Assembly (NCBI GenBank): GCA_002332715.1
Contig: DDBE01000038.1
Coordinates: forward strand, 16,618 to 29,052
Direction of reading: 5' to 3'
Length of the DNA: 12,435 nt
DNA from: Flavobacteriales bacterium UBA2040
Lineage (GTDB): Bacteria; Bacteroidota; Bacteroidia; Flavobacteriales_D; Crocinitomicaceae
This document shows, in pieces, positions 1 to 6,690 of this stretch (within the stretch, counting starts at the first letter, position 1; each line of letters opens with the position of its first letter). The notes below the pieces were generated by a model. It was not told the origin of the DNA. It ran no database searches and saw only the letters and a program-made list of their open reading frames with translations. The position numbers and the translations under genes were made by a program.

Positions 1-35
1 GGCGAAAAATTTTTCGCCCCTTTGGTTTTAAAACC
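1..35. terminator. Two adjacent perfect palindromes, possible terminator
   Basis: Positions 1-18 (GGCGAAAAATTTTTCGCC) are a perfect 18-bp palindrome and positions 24-35 (GGTTTTAAAACC) a perfect 12-bp palindrome, with five bases between them. They lie 30-64 bp beyond the stop of the acyl-CoA dehydrogenase gene, which reads toward them. As RNA the first could form a G/C-capped stem with an A/T-rich centre. It has no clean T-tract directly after it inside the window, so termination is plausible but not shown. The window starts at base 1, so the outer palindrome could extend further. Confidence 0.4.
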
Positions 36-64
36 GTCCGTTTAATTTGGTCGATCTTGTTTGA

Positions 65-1855
65 TTAATAACAATATTCATTTGCCTCGATTATTTTTCC
101 TGCAATCAAATGACGCAATTCTTTCGGATTGATTTCATTCGTTTTCGTGAATCGTTTCACACCCATTAACATCATTTTTCTCTCATCACCTTCAGCGAAT
201 GAATAAATTGCATCTTTCGCATGTTTCGCAATTTTATCTGAAAGATCGAAAAACAATGTTTTTACCATGGCAATTTGTGGAGCCAATTCTTCTTCAGATT
301 TATTGATTAAGGCCTTTTGAACACGTAACAAGGTGCTTTCGGCTACATACGTATCTATTGCAATATCAGAAATACTCATTAGTACTTCCTGCTCTTTTCC
401 TAGGGTTTGCATTAATTTTTGAACTGCTGAACCTGCTACCATCAAAATTGTTTTTTTGAATCCTTCAAGCATCAAATCTTCTTTTGCAAAAACACCTTCT
501 GGTAAGTCGTCCATTGGCGGAATGCTCATCAATTCTCCAGCAACTTTCATGGCTGGTCCCATAAGGTCCAATTCACCTTTCATGGCACGTTTCAAAATCA
601 TATCAACAGTTAACATTCGATTGATTTCGTTCGTTCCTTCAAAAATTCGATTGATGCGTGCATCTCTATATCCTCTTTCTACTGAAGATTCGGCAGAGTA
701 ACCCATTCCTCCATAAATTTGAACGGCTTCGTCCACACAATAGTCTAAGCATTCAGAGCCAGCAACTTTCAACATAGCACATTCAGCGGCAAATTGTTCG
801 ATTCCCTTTAAAGTAGCCTGGCCTTTATCCATTCCACTCTCCTTTAAAGCTGCAATGGCATCTTCAATATTCTGCGATGCGCGGTATGTTGCAGATTCAA
901 GTGCGTAGGTGCGAATAGCTTGTTCAGACAGTTTGTATTTTATGGCTCCATATTTTGAAATTGGACGACCAAATTGTTCTCTTTCGTTGGCATAAACAAC
1001 AGATTCGGTGATACTTTGTTTCGATCCCCCTAGAACACCTGCTGCTAGTTTAATCCGACCAATGTTCAAAATATTAATGGCTATCTTAAATCCGTTTCCG
1101 CGTTCAGATAGCATATTTTCAGCTGGAACTTGCACATTGTTGAAGAATACTTGTCGAGTGGATGAACCTTTGATTCCCATCTTTTTCTCTTCGGGGTTTA
1201 AGGTAATTCCTTCCGAATCTGCTTCAACCAAAAAAGCAGTCAAATTCTTGTCGTCTTCAATTTTAGCAAATACAGTCATGAAGTTTGCAAATCCACCATT
1301 GGTGATCCACATTTTTTGACCGGTTACGGAATAAAATTTTCCATCGGCAGAAAGAACAGCTTTCGTTTTACCCGAATTTGCATCCGAACCTGCACTTGGT
1401 TCTGTTAAGCAATAAGCCGCTTTCCACTCACCTGAAGCCAATTTAGGAATGTATTTTTCCTTTTGTTCTTCATTACCATAATATAGTAAAGGCAAAGTTC
1501 CAATTCCTGTATGTGCTCCATATGCCACAGAAAACGAATGTCCAAGTCCCAGGTATTCAGTTGCTAACATGGTCGTATTGAAGTCGACTCCCATTCCACC
1601 GAGATTTTCAGGTACAGAAAGACCTAGTAGACCTAGTTCGCCCGCTTTATCCATAATAGACTGCATCAATCCATCTTCCATACCGTCAATTCGATCTAGA
1701 TTTGGTTTGATTTCTTGATTGATAAAATCTGTACACATCTGAGCAATCATACGCTGCTCTTCCGTGAAATCCTCTGGAGTATATATTTCCTCAGGTGTCG
1801 ATTTTCTGATTATGAATTCACCACCTTTTATTGCTTTAATTGTTGATTCTGACAT
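65..1855 (-). CDS. Acyl-CoA dehydrogenase with C-terminal extension (VLCAD/ACAD9-like)
   Basis: This 596-residue protein is a flavin-dependent acyl-CoA dehydrogenase, which makes the alpha-beta double bond of acyl-CoA in the first step of fatty-acid beta-oxidation. The N-terminal helical domain spans roughly residues 30-145. The FAD-binding signature CLTEPSAGSD is at 149-158. The C-terminal helical domain carries QIYGGMGYS near 379-387 and FEGTNEI at 405-411, where Glu406 matches the catalytic base. Residues from about 430 to 596 form an extra helical domain, as in very-long-chain and ACAD9-type enzymes, and the length fits that group. No signal peptide is seen, so it is cytoplasmic. The ATG at 1855 gives the full N-terminus. 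The acyl-chain specificity cannot be read from the sequence. It is divergent from the GH113-like gene. Confidence 0.93.
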   Translation of the reverse strand: MSESTIKAIKGGEFIIRKSTPEEIYTPEDFTEEQRMIAQMCTDFINQEIKPNLDRIDGMEDGLMQSIMDKAGELGLLGLSVPENLGGMGVDFNTTMLATEYLGLGHSFSVAYGAHTGIGTLPLLYYGNEEQKEKYIPKLASGEWKAAYCLTEPSAGSDANSGKTKAVLSADGKFYSVTGQKMWITNGGFANFMTVFAKIEDDKNLTAFLVEADSEGITLNPEEKKMGIKGSSTRQVFFNNVQVPAENMLSERGNGFKIAINILNIGRIKLAAGVLGGSKQSITESVVYANEREQFGRPISKYGAIKYKLSEQAIRTYALESATYRASQNIEDAIAALKESGMDKGQATLKGIEQFAAECAMLKVAGSECLDYCVDEAVQIYGGMGYSAESSVERGYRDARINRIFEGTNEINRMLTVDMILKRAMKGELDLMGPAMKVAGELMSIPPMDDLPEGVFAKEDLMLEGFKKTILMVAGSAVQKLMQTLGKEQEVLMSISDIAIDTYVAESTLLRVQKALINKSEEELAPQIAMVKTLFFDLSDKIAKHAKDAIYSFAEGDERKMMLMGVKRFTKTNEINPKELRHLIAGKIIEANEYCY

Positions 1856-1884
1856 TTGATGTTGGTTTTATATAGCTAATATAC

Positions 1885-1913
1885 GAAAAATATTATTTTC
1901 ATATGCATGCATA
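1885..1913 (-). promoter_or_regulatory. Candidate promoter and palindromic operator for the acyl-CoA dehydrogenase
   Basis: A perfect 12-bp palindrome, TATGCATGCATA (1902-1913), lies 46 bp upstream of the dehydrogenase start. On the minus strand TATTTTTC at 1892-1885 matches the Bacteroidota -7 element TAnnTTTG in all but the last base, which would put the palindrome in the promoter spacer. No TTG (-33) is found at the expected distance. The operator role is inferred from position and symmetry only. Confidence 0.35.
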
Positions 1914-1964
1914 GTAAATAATTATGTTGAATTCACTAAATTTAACGTAAAACCAAAACTTGTT

Positions 1965-3011
1965 ATGTCTATTTTCCGGTTTACTTTGTTGCTGACTACT
2001 ATTTTATTGAGCGCATGCCGAGCGAATACTCAAGTTGAAGAATGAATAGTCAAGGATTCGACGAAAAACATCAAAATAAATGGGTTTAGTTTCGTGGCTT
2101 CGAGCACTCCTTATGCTCTTGGAGAATTGGATGTTTTACAACAAACTCATGCCAATCATTTAGCAATCATACCGTTTGGGTTCATGCCTACTTTAAAAAG
2201 TCCTGATTTACGTTTTGACCATCCGAGACAATGGTGGGACGAACGAACGGAAGGTTGTATAGAAACAATAAAACAATGCAGAGAAGAAGGTTTTGAAATC
2301 ATGCTTAAACCTCAAATTTGGATTGGAGGAGGAGATTTTACTGGATTTATTGAAATGAACTCTGAAACAGACTGGTTGCAGTTCGAAGAGAACTATGCGA
2401 ATTTCATTTTAAACTTTGCCAGGGTCGCGGAGGATCAGAAGGTGGAGTTGTTTTGCATAGGAACTGAATTGGGAAAGTTTGTTTCAAACAGACCACAGTT
2501 TCGGACAAAGTTGGTAAATGAGGTGCGGAAAATATATAGTGGAAAGCTCACATATGCTGAGAATTGGGATTGTTTTGATAAACCCATTTTTCTGAAAGAT
2601 ATGGATTACATAGGAGTGGATGCCTATTTCCCCTAGAATGATGGGAAAAATCCATCGGAACAAGAGATTAGAGAAGGATGGAAGTCACATATCGAGAAAA
2701 TGAAGATATGTGCTGAGAAGAACCGAAAGCAGATTCTGTTCACTGAATGCGGTTATCGAAGTATCGATTATGCTGGCGCAAAGCCATGGGATTTTGATAA
2801 AAAAGAAGCGGCAGTTAATCAAGAATTGCAATCACGCCTGCTCTCTGTTATGTTCGAACTTTGGTATAATGATTGGATGGCAGGCGGATACATTTAGAAA
2901 TGGTTTCCGTTTCACAGTCGAGCAGGGGGCGAAAACGATGATCAATTTACACCACAGAACAAAATCGCGGAAAGAACAATATTAGATTTTTATAAGCTCT
3001 CTAAAAACTAA
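1965..3011 (+). pseudogene. GH113-like lipoprotein glycoside hydrolase with three in-frame stops
   Basis: Read in one frame from the ATG at 1965 to the TAA at 3009-3011, this 349-codon sequence is a complete secreted glycosidase apart from three stops: TGA at 2043 (codon 27), TAG at 2634 (codon 224) and TAG at 2895 (codon 311). There is no frameshift. It begins with a lipoprotein signal peptide with lipobox LSAC. The body resembles the TIM-barrel GH113 family (mannanase-like, clan GH-A) of Bacteroidota, with IMLKPQIWI, FCIGTELGKF (likely acid/base Glu, codon 168), IGVDAYFP and LFTECGYRS (likely nucleophile Glu, codon 261). The tail reads GGYI-stop-KWFPFHSRAGGEN, where relatives as I recall them have Trp at the stop (TGG to TAG). 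The same frame continues across every stop, so it is recently inactivated or, less likely, read through. Substrate is unknown. Its last 4 bp overlap the convergent helicase gene. Confidence 0.8.
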
Positions 3012-4318
3012 CGCGCGATATCTATTCTCAACTTTTTCCCTTTTACTTTCTCGTTGATTATAACTGGCAGAATTGAATTGATTTTTTCTCGACTGATGGC
3101 AACAAATGACCAATGATCCAGGACAGTGATTAGTCCAATTTCACCTTTTTGCAAGCCGCCTTTCTTCGCGAGAAATCCAACGATATCAATTTTATTGATT
3201 TTATCCTTTTTCCCACCACTGAAATAGAGCGTATCCCAATTGGGGTTTTCGGGCAATTGGATTTCTTCCCTCTGATTAAACTCAGAAATAGTTTGATTTA
3301 TATAATCGGGTAGATTTTTCCCTTCTTCTGTTAAAACTAGTGCCAACCCTTTTTCCATCATACGGGCCGTTCGTCCATTACGATGTATGAAACCGTCCTC
3401 CTTGTGTGGCAATTGATAATGGATAACTGTTCCAATTTCTGGAATATCTAAACCTCGTGCTGCAAGATCCGTTGAAACTAAATAGTTTGCTGAGCCATTG
3501 CGAAAACGAATCAAAGTTCGCTCTCTATCCTGTTGTTCCATTGCGCCATGGAAGGCCAAAGCAGGTACACCCATTTCTTGAAGATGTTCACATATTCTTT
3601 CTGTCGCTTCTCGATGATTACAGAATATCATGGTGGGTTCGTTGGGCAATGAACAAATTGTTTCAAAAAGACGCGGTAGTTTTTCTTCTTCTCCGTACGT
3701 TACTTTCTGTAAGGTTAATTTCACTTTGATGTCATCTAAAAAGTTAACTTCAAAAGGATTATTTATTCCGGTGAATGAAGGAATTTCTTCTAAAGTTGTC
3801 GCTGAAGATAAAATTGTATGAACCGAACGAGGAGTGTGGTCAATTATATATCCGACTTCTTCTTGAAAACCCATTTCCAAAGATTTGTCGAATTCGTCTA
3901 AAATTAAGAACTGAAGGTTTTCTAGATTAACGGAACCTTTTTCAATGTGATCACATAATCTACCAGGTGTTGCCACAAGTATCGATGGAGCAACGGTCAA
4001 ACTTTGCTTTTCCGTTCGCATCGAATGACCACCGTAAACGACGTTAAACTTATACTCACTTGAACATTTTCGACCTACGGTTTCAATTTGAAGCGCAAGT
4101 TCCCGAGTAGGACTAATAATTAAACCTTGAATACCAGTTGAGCTTGCATCAATATTTTCCAATAGAGGCAATAGAAAAGCCACAGTTTTCCCCGAACCAG
4201 TTGGTGAATAAAGCACCACATCTTTATTTTTCGGAAATGCTTCGAAAACAGATTCTTGCATTTCGGTCAGTTGTTCAAATCCTAAATTTGCGATGTATTC
4301 TTTTGTGCTTTCCTTCAT
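3008..4318 (-). CDS. dbpA: DEAD-box RNA helicase, DbpA-like
   Basis: This 436-residue ATP-dependent RNA helicase has all the expected motifs: SPTGSGKT (38-45, Walker A), PTRELALQ (70-77), TPGR (117-120), DEFD in place of DEAD (141-144), SAT (172-174), STDLAARGLD (282-291) and HRNGRTAR (312-319). Residues about 365-436 match the DbpA RNA-binding domain, including GGKKDK near the start and VKGKKLRI near the end. In E. coli DbpA this domain binds hairpin 92 of 23S rRNA and directs the helicase to 50S subunit assembly. The same role is inferred here. The DEFD variant keeps the two acidic residues needed for ATP hydrolysis, and I recall it in related Bacteroidota helicases. The ATG at 4318 lies 5 nt from a perfect -7 element, so the mRNA may be leaderless. 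Its 3' end overlaps the GH113 pseudogene by 4 bp. Confidence 0.9.
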   Translation of the reverse strand: MKESTKEYIANLGFEQLTEMQESVFEAFPKNKDVVLYSPTGSGKTVAFLLPLLENIDASSTGIQGLIISPTRELALQIETVGRKCSSEYKFNVVYGGHSMRTEKQSLTVAPSILVATPGRLCDHIEKGSVNLENLQFLILDEFDKSLEMGFQEEVGYIIDHTPRSVHTILSSATTLEEIPSFTGINNPFEVNFLDDIKVKLTLQKVTYGEEEKLPRLFETICSLPNEPTMIFCNHREATERICEHLQEMGVPALAFHGAMEQQDRERTLIRFRNGSANYLVSTDLAARGLDIPEIGTVIHYQLPHKEDGFIHRNGRTARMMEKGLALVLTEEGKNLPDYINQTISEFNQREEIQLPENPNWDTLYFSGGKKDKINKIDIVGFLAKKGGLQKGEIGLITVLDHWSFVAISREKINSILPVIINEKVKGKKLRIDIAR

Positions 4319-4322
4319 GGGA

Positions 4323-4330
4323 CAAAGATA
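4323..4330 (-). promoter_or_regulatory. -7 promoter element of the dbpA-like gene
   Basis: TATCTTTG on the minus strand matches the Bacteroidota TAnnTTTG element exactly and ends 4 nt before the ATG. Transcription would start at or next to the start codon. A TTG -33 element is not evident at the usual distance. Confidence 0.5.
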
Positions 4331-4353
4331 GTTAAATGAAGTGCAGGCCGCAG

Positions 4354-5091
4354 TTATTCTTTACTTTTCCAGGACAATCCCAAAGAGAGGTAGTTCATAT
4401 CGTGATTTAAACCTAATCCAAAAGAAAAATCGAATTGTAAATTTTCGTGAAGTAAATAGGTAAATCCACTGTCGAAATTTGCCATTAGCGTTTCAAAATT
4501 GGTGATTTCGCCATATGGTTCAGCGTACACCGCTACTTTTTCGGAAAGCGAATAATTCAGAGCCATTGAATAAGTAACGTTTCCATAATAATTTCCTTCA
4601 TAATTGAACCCCAGATTATACCCTATGAAGAAGTTGTCATTTATTTTATTCGAAAAACAAAGTTTATTGATAGTTCCAATATTTTCATTCCTAACTGATT
4701 TCGTGCCCGTTGGGATGCGAAGGTGTGAAAGAAAAGCCATTTCAAAACGTGCATCTTCTTTCTGATATATTTGAATTTTTGTCCCTAATTCTAAGTCGCT
4801 TATACCGTGATTTTTTACCTTGAAAACTTCATTGTTTTCGTATTGAGTGAGAATTCTTAGTTCAAAATAATCACTTACTCCCAAACGAATTAGGGTGGTG
4901 GGTAATAAAATCGATCGTGAATTAATTTTTTCGTTGTCTGCAAATTCTATCAAAACACCTGATTCAATTTGAAGTCGTTTTTCTTCAACAGTAGAGCTGG
5001 CCTCAGTTTGGTCAGGCCTATCTGTTTCTATGCCTTGTGAAAATAAAGGAATAGAGAATAGGAGGCTTGAGATGAAAATGATTAAACGCAT
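4354..5091 (-). CDS. Outer-membrane beta-barrel protein, MetA-pathway (PF13557)-like
   Basis: A 245-residue exported protein. It opens with a signal peptide (MRLIIFISSLLFSIPLFSQG, cleavage probably near Ser-Gln) followed by IETDRPDQTEAS, the hallmark start of the putative transporter family named after the phenol-degradation MetA pathway. The rest is alternating polar and hydrophobic, as in a beta-barrel, ending in YLSLGLSWKSKE. That family name does not establish a substrate. The ATG at 5091 was chosen because it begins exactly at the signal peptide and follows a perfect -7 element by 18 nt. A TTG seven codons upstream would put the -7 element at the start codon. The gene is divergent from the DtxR-type regulator, and a DtxR-box-like dyad sits just upstream of its -7 element. 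A role in metal handling is therefore plausible but inferred. Confidence 0.75.
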   Translation of the reverse strand: MRLIIFISSLLFSIPLFSQGIETDRPDQTEASSTVEEKRLQIESGVLIEFADNEKINSRSILLPTTLIRLGVSDYFELRILTQYENNEVFKVKNHGISDLELGTKIQIYQKEDARFEMAFLSHLRIPTGTKSVRNENIGTINKLCFSNKINDNFFIGYNLGFNYEGNYYGNVTYSMALNYSLSEKVAVYAEPYGEITNFETLMANFDSGFTYLLHENLQFDFSFGLGLNHDMNYLSLGLSWKSKE

Positions 5092-5109
5092 AGTTTTTAT
5101 TTTATAGGC

Positions 5110-5117
5110 CAAAGATA
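5110..5117 (-). promoter_or_regulatory. -7 promoter element of the outer-membrane protein gene
   Basis: The minus strand reads TATCTTTG, an exact TAnnTTTG, ending 18 nt before the ATG at 5091. No TTG is seen at the usual -33 distance, which would suit a promoter under regulation. Confidence 0.55.
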
Positions 5118-5122
5118 AAAAG

Positions 5123-5136
5123 TTAGATGAGTCTAA
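5123..5136. promoter_or_regulatory. DtxR-box-like operator TTAGA-TGAG-TCTAA
   Basis: A perfect inverted repeat with 5-bp arms and a 4-bp centre. The known DtxR box core TTAGG-TTAG-CCTAA has the same 5-4-5 layout and differs only in the innermost arm bases and the centre. It lies 5 bp upstream of the -7 element of the outer-membrane gene, in the promoter spacer, where binding would block RNA polymerase. The nearest encoded regulator is the DtxR-family protein starting at 5226. The pairing of the two is inferred. Confidence 0.5.
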
Positions 5137-5198
5137 AAAATATTTTAGTTGATTTTAAGATTAAATTGAATTCCCTATGGCAAGCTGCTAATTTTACT

Positions 5199-5206
5199 TA
5201 TTTTTG
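5199..5206 (+). promoter_or_regulatory. -7 promoter element of the DtxR-family gene
   Basis: TATTTTTG is an exact match to TAnnTTTG and lies 19 nt before the ATG at 5226. There is no TTG at the expected -33 distance. The AAGGA at 5220-5224 is only one base from the ATG, too close to act as a normal ribosome binding site. Confidence 0.5.
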
Positions 5207-5225
5207 ATTTTATACATTTAAGGAT

Positions 5226-5882
5226 ATGGCGTCAGCAACAGAGGAAAATTATTTAAAAGCGCTTCTAAAACTTTCCGCCGAGAAAGGAGAGTGTTCAGTT
5301 TCTGAATTGAGCGGTCTTTTGAATGTAAGCACACCTACCGCCAACTCCATGATTAAAAAGTTATCCGAGAAGGAGTGGATCAAATATGAGAAATACCGAC
5401 CTATTCAATTGACTGATTTAGGAAAAAAAATGGCTGGGCTAGTTATTCGAAAACATAGATTGACCGAAATGTATTTAGTGGAACGAATGGGTTTCGGTTG
5501 GGAAGAAGTGCATGAAATTGCGGAGCAAGTCGAGCATGTTAAATCAGATGCTTTTTTCAACCGAATGAATGAATTGTTAGGTGATCCTTCTTTAGATCCG
5601 CACGGTTCGCCAATTCCAGAAAAAGATGGAAGCATTAAAAGAAAGAAATACGCAAAACTTTCAGAAGGGAATAAAGGTCAAAAATTTCGCTTGATTTCAT
5701 TAATAAACTCTTCAACGGATTTCTTAATGTTTTTGAATCGACGTGAAATAAAATTGGGGTTGGTTCTAGAAATTCTTTCTGTAGAATCCTTTGATGGTAG
5801 TTTGGTTGTAACGTATGACCGACATAAAAAAGAAACGCTTAGCCAATCCGTTTGTGATAAACTATTGGTAGAAGCGGTGTAA
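5226..5882 (+). CDS. DtxR/MntR-family metal-dependent transcriptional regulator
   Basis: A 218-residue regulator. Residues 1-70 are the winged-helix DNA-binding domain (SVSELSGLLNVSTPTANSMI is its helix-turn-helix). Residues about 71-135 are the metal-binding and dimerisation domain, and about 145-218 form a C-terminal FeoA/SH3-like domain. Metal ligands are visible: His77, Glu81 and His96 match site 1 of DtxR, and Glu100, Glu103 and His104 match the second site. Glu where DtxR has Cys102 is the MntR-like choice, so manganese is a reasonable first guess, but Asn8 replaces the Asp/Met ligand seen in MntR/DtxR. With metal bound, such proteins repress uptake genes. The divergent outer-membrane gene, with a DtxR-box-like dyad in its promoter, is the obvious candidate target. 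It converges on the ars operon remnant with a 36-bp gap. Confidence 0.88.
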   Translation: MASATEENYLKALLKLSAEKGECSVSELSGLLNVSTPTANSMIKKLSEKEWIKYEKYRPIQLTDLGKKMAGLVIRKHRLTEMYLVERMGFGWEEVHEIAEQVEHVKSDAFFNRMNELLGDPSLDPHGSPIPEKDGSIKRKKYAKLSEGNKGQKFRLISLINSSTDFLMFLNRREIKLGLVLEILSVESFDGSLVVTYDRHKKETLSQSVCDKLLVEAV

Positions 5883-5905
5883 AGGTTTTGGCAGACAAAA
5901 TTTTG

Positions 5906-5936
5906 GAACCAATTATCTTTATACGGCAGAACCAAT
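5906..5936. repeat. Short direct repeats at the end of the channel fragment
   Basis: GAACCAAT occurs at 5906-5913 and again at 5929-5936, and GGCAGA at 5890-5895 and 5925-5930. These sit around the stop codon of the truncated channel gene (5919). They could be a scar of the deletion that removed the rest of the gene, or chance in AT-rich DNA. Confidence 0.35.
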
Positions 5937-6077
5937 GTACGCCTTAATTCCAAAAATGAATTCCACTGTTAAGGGCGCAAATTCAGGATGTTGCTCAGAG
6001 AAAACGAAGGCGACGGTTCCAAAGAAAAACAATTGAAAGGAGGCAATGAATTCGACACGTAACTCTTCAATGTTCAC
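5919..6077 (-). pseudogene. Truncated MIP/aquaporin-like channel fragment
   Basis: A 52-codon frame starts with GTG at 6077, overlapping the arsC stop by 11 nt, and ends at TAA 5919-5921. The product (LRVEFIASFQLFFFGT, then HPEFAPLTVEFIFGI) resembles the first transmembrane helix and start of the second in aquaporin-family channels, compared with AEFIGTF...LVFAG and LGVALAFG in typical members. It ends before the NPA motif, so no pore could form. A channel gene after arsC is known from ars operons such as aqpS of Sinorhizobium, and the translational overlap supports a true operon member that was cut short. The rest is not in this window, because the convergent DtxR-type gene begins 36 bp away. 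The identification rests on a short stretch. It might instead be an unrelated small membrane protein. Confidence 0.5.
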
Positions 6078-6687
6078 TTTTTCGAATATTAGCAAAAGTG
6101 AATAACATCTCCCGCGCGATTTGATTGGAGCATTTTCTATATTCTTGCTGAGCATTCGAGGTTCCGTCGCTATGTTTTGGATCCTCAAATGGCAGAGAAA
6201 GTCTAAGTTCCGATCCTGAAACAATAGGACATGCTTGATCTGCACTTGCACAAGTCATTATGGCACCAAATTCTGACTTGGGAAGACTATGGTGTTCCAA
6301 CGTTTTAGATTGACAAATACAGGCATTGCTTCTGTCATCGAATATGAAAAAATGGCGCGAATTTTCTTCGTCACCGGCAACAACAAGGTCAAATTCTAAA
6401 CTTGAAAACGTATAAACTACACTGCTGGCAATGTTTGTTTCTTGTGTTCCAGCCGAATGCGTTTCCACATTTCCCATACCATAATAATGGGCAGCAACTT
6501 TTGCCCAAACTTGCCCAAATATGCTTCTGCGAGAATTGTGGGTACAAATAAAAACTAGATTAATCGGATCTGTGTCTTTGTATCTCAAGTAGGCCGAAAG
6601 CTTCAAAAGTTCAGTCTTTCTTTCTTCCGAAATTAAGTCGAACTCTGCACTTCGCCTATCACAATAATTTTTTATACTCGATTTCAT
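6067..6687 (-). CDS. arsC: Thioredoxin-type arsenate reductase (LMW phosphatase family)
   Basis: This 206-residue cytoplasmic enzyme reduces arsenate to arsenite. It has the low-molecular-weight phosphatase P-loop CTHNSRRS at 48-55 (Cys48, Arg54) and the general-acid loop EDP with Asp169. It also has Cys146 and Cys153, seven residues apart in TCASADQACP, the same spacing as the Cys82/Cys89 pair of S. aureus ArsC. This indicates a disulfide relay finished by thioredoxin rather than plain phosphatase action. An N-terminal helical extension of about 40 residues precedes the P-loop, as in Bacteroidota relatives. The ATG at 6687 is 3 nt past the stop of the DUF6428 gene, and the following channel fragment overlaps its stop, so the three share one transcript. 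Its product, arsenite, has no intact exporter gene in this window. Confidence 0.86.
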   Translation of the reverse strand: MKSSIKNYCDRRSAEFDLISEERKTELLKLSAYLRYKDTDPINLVFICTHNSRRSIFGQVWAKVAAHYYGMGNVETHSAGTQETNIASSVVYTFSSLEFDLVVAGDEENSRHFFIFDDRSNACICQSKTLEHHSLPKSEFGAIMTCASADQACPIVSGSELRLSLPFEDPKHSDGTSNAQQEYRKCSNQIAREMLFTFANIRKSEH

Positions 6688-6690
6688 GCA

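Noticed and set aside
456..1319. Plus-strand reading frames inside the acyl-CoA dehydrogenase gene
   Set aside because: They lie antisense to a strongly conserved enzyme and show no domain, signal or context of their own.
2094..2636. A short independent gene starting at GTG 2094
   Set aside because: It is the middle part of the GH113-like frame, lacks the signal peptide and the C-terminal barrel strands, and its flanks continue the same protein in the same frame.
1965..3011. Genome-wide stop-codon reassignment to explain the three in-frame stops
   Set aside because: The helicase and S9 peptidase genes end in TAG and arsC ends in TGA at places that fit their families, so both codons act as normal stops here.
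5092..5112. TTG start for the outer-membrane gene
   Set aside because: The ATG at 5091 begins the signal peptide exactly, and the TTG overlaps the perfect -7 element.
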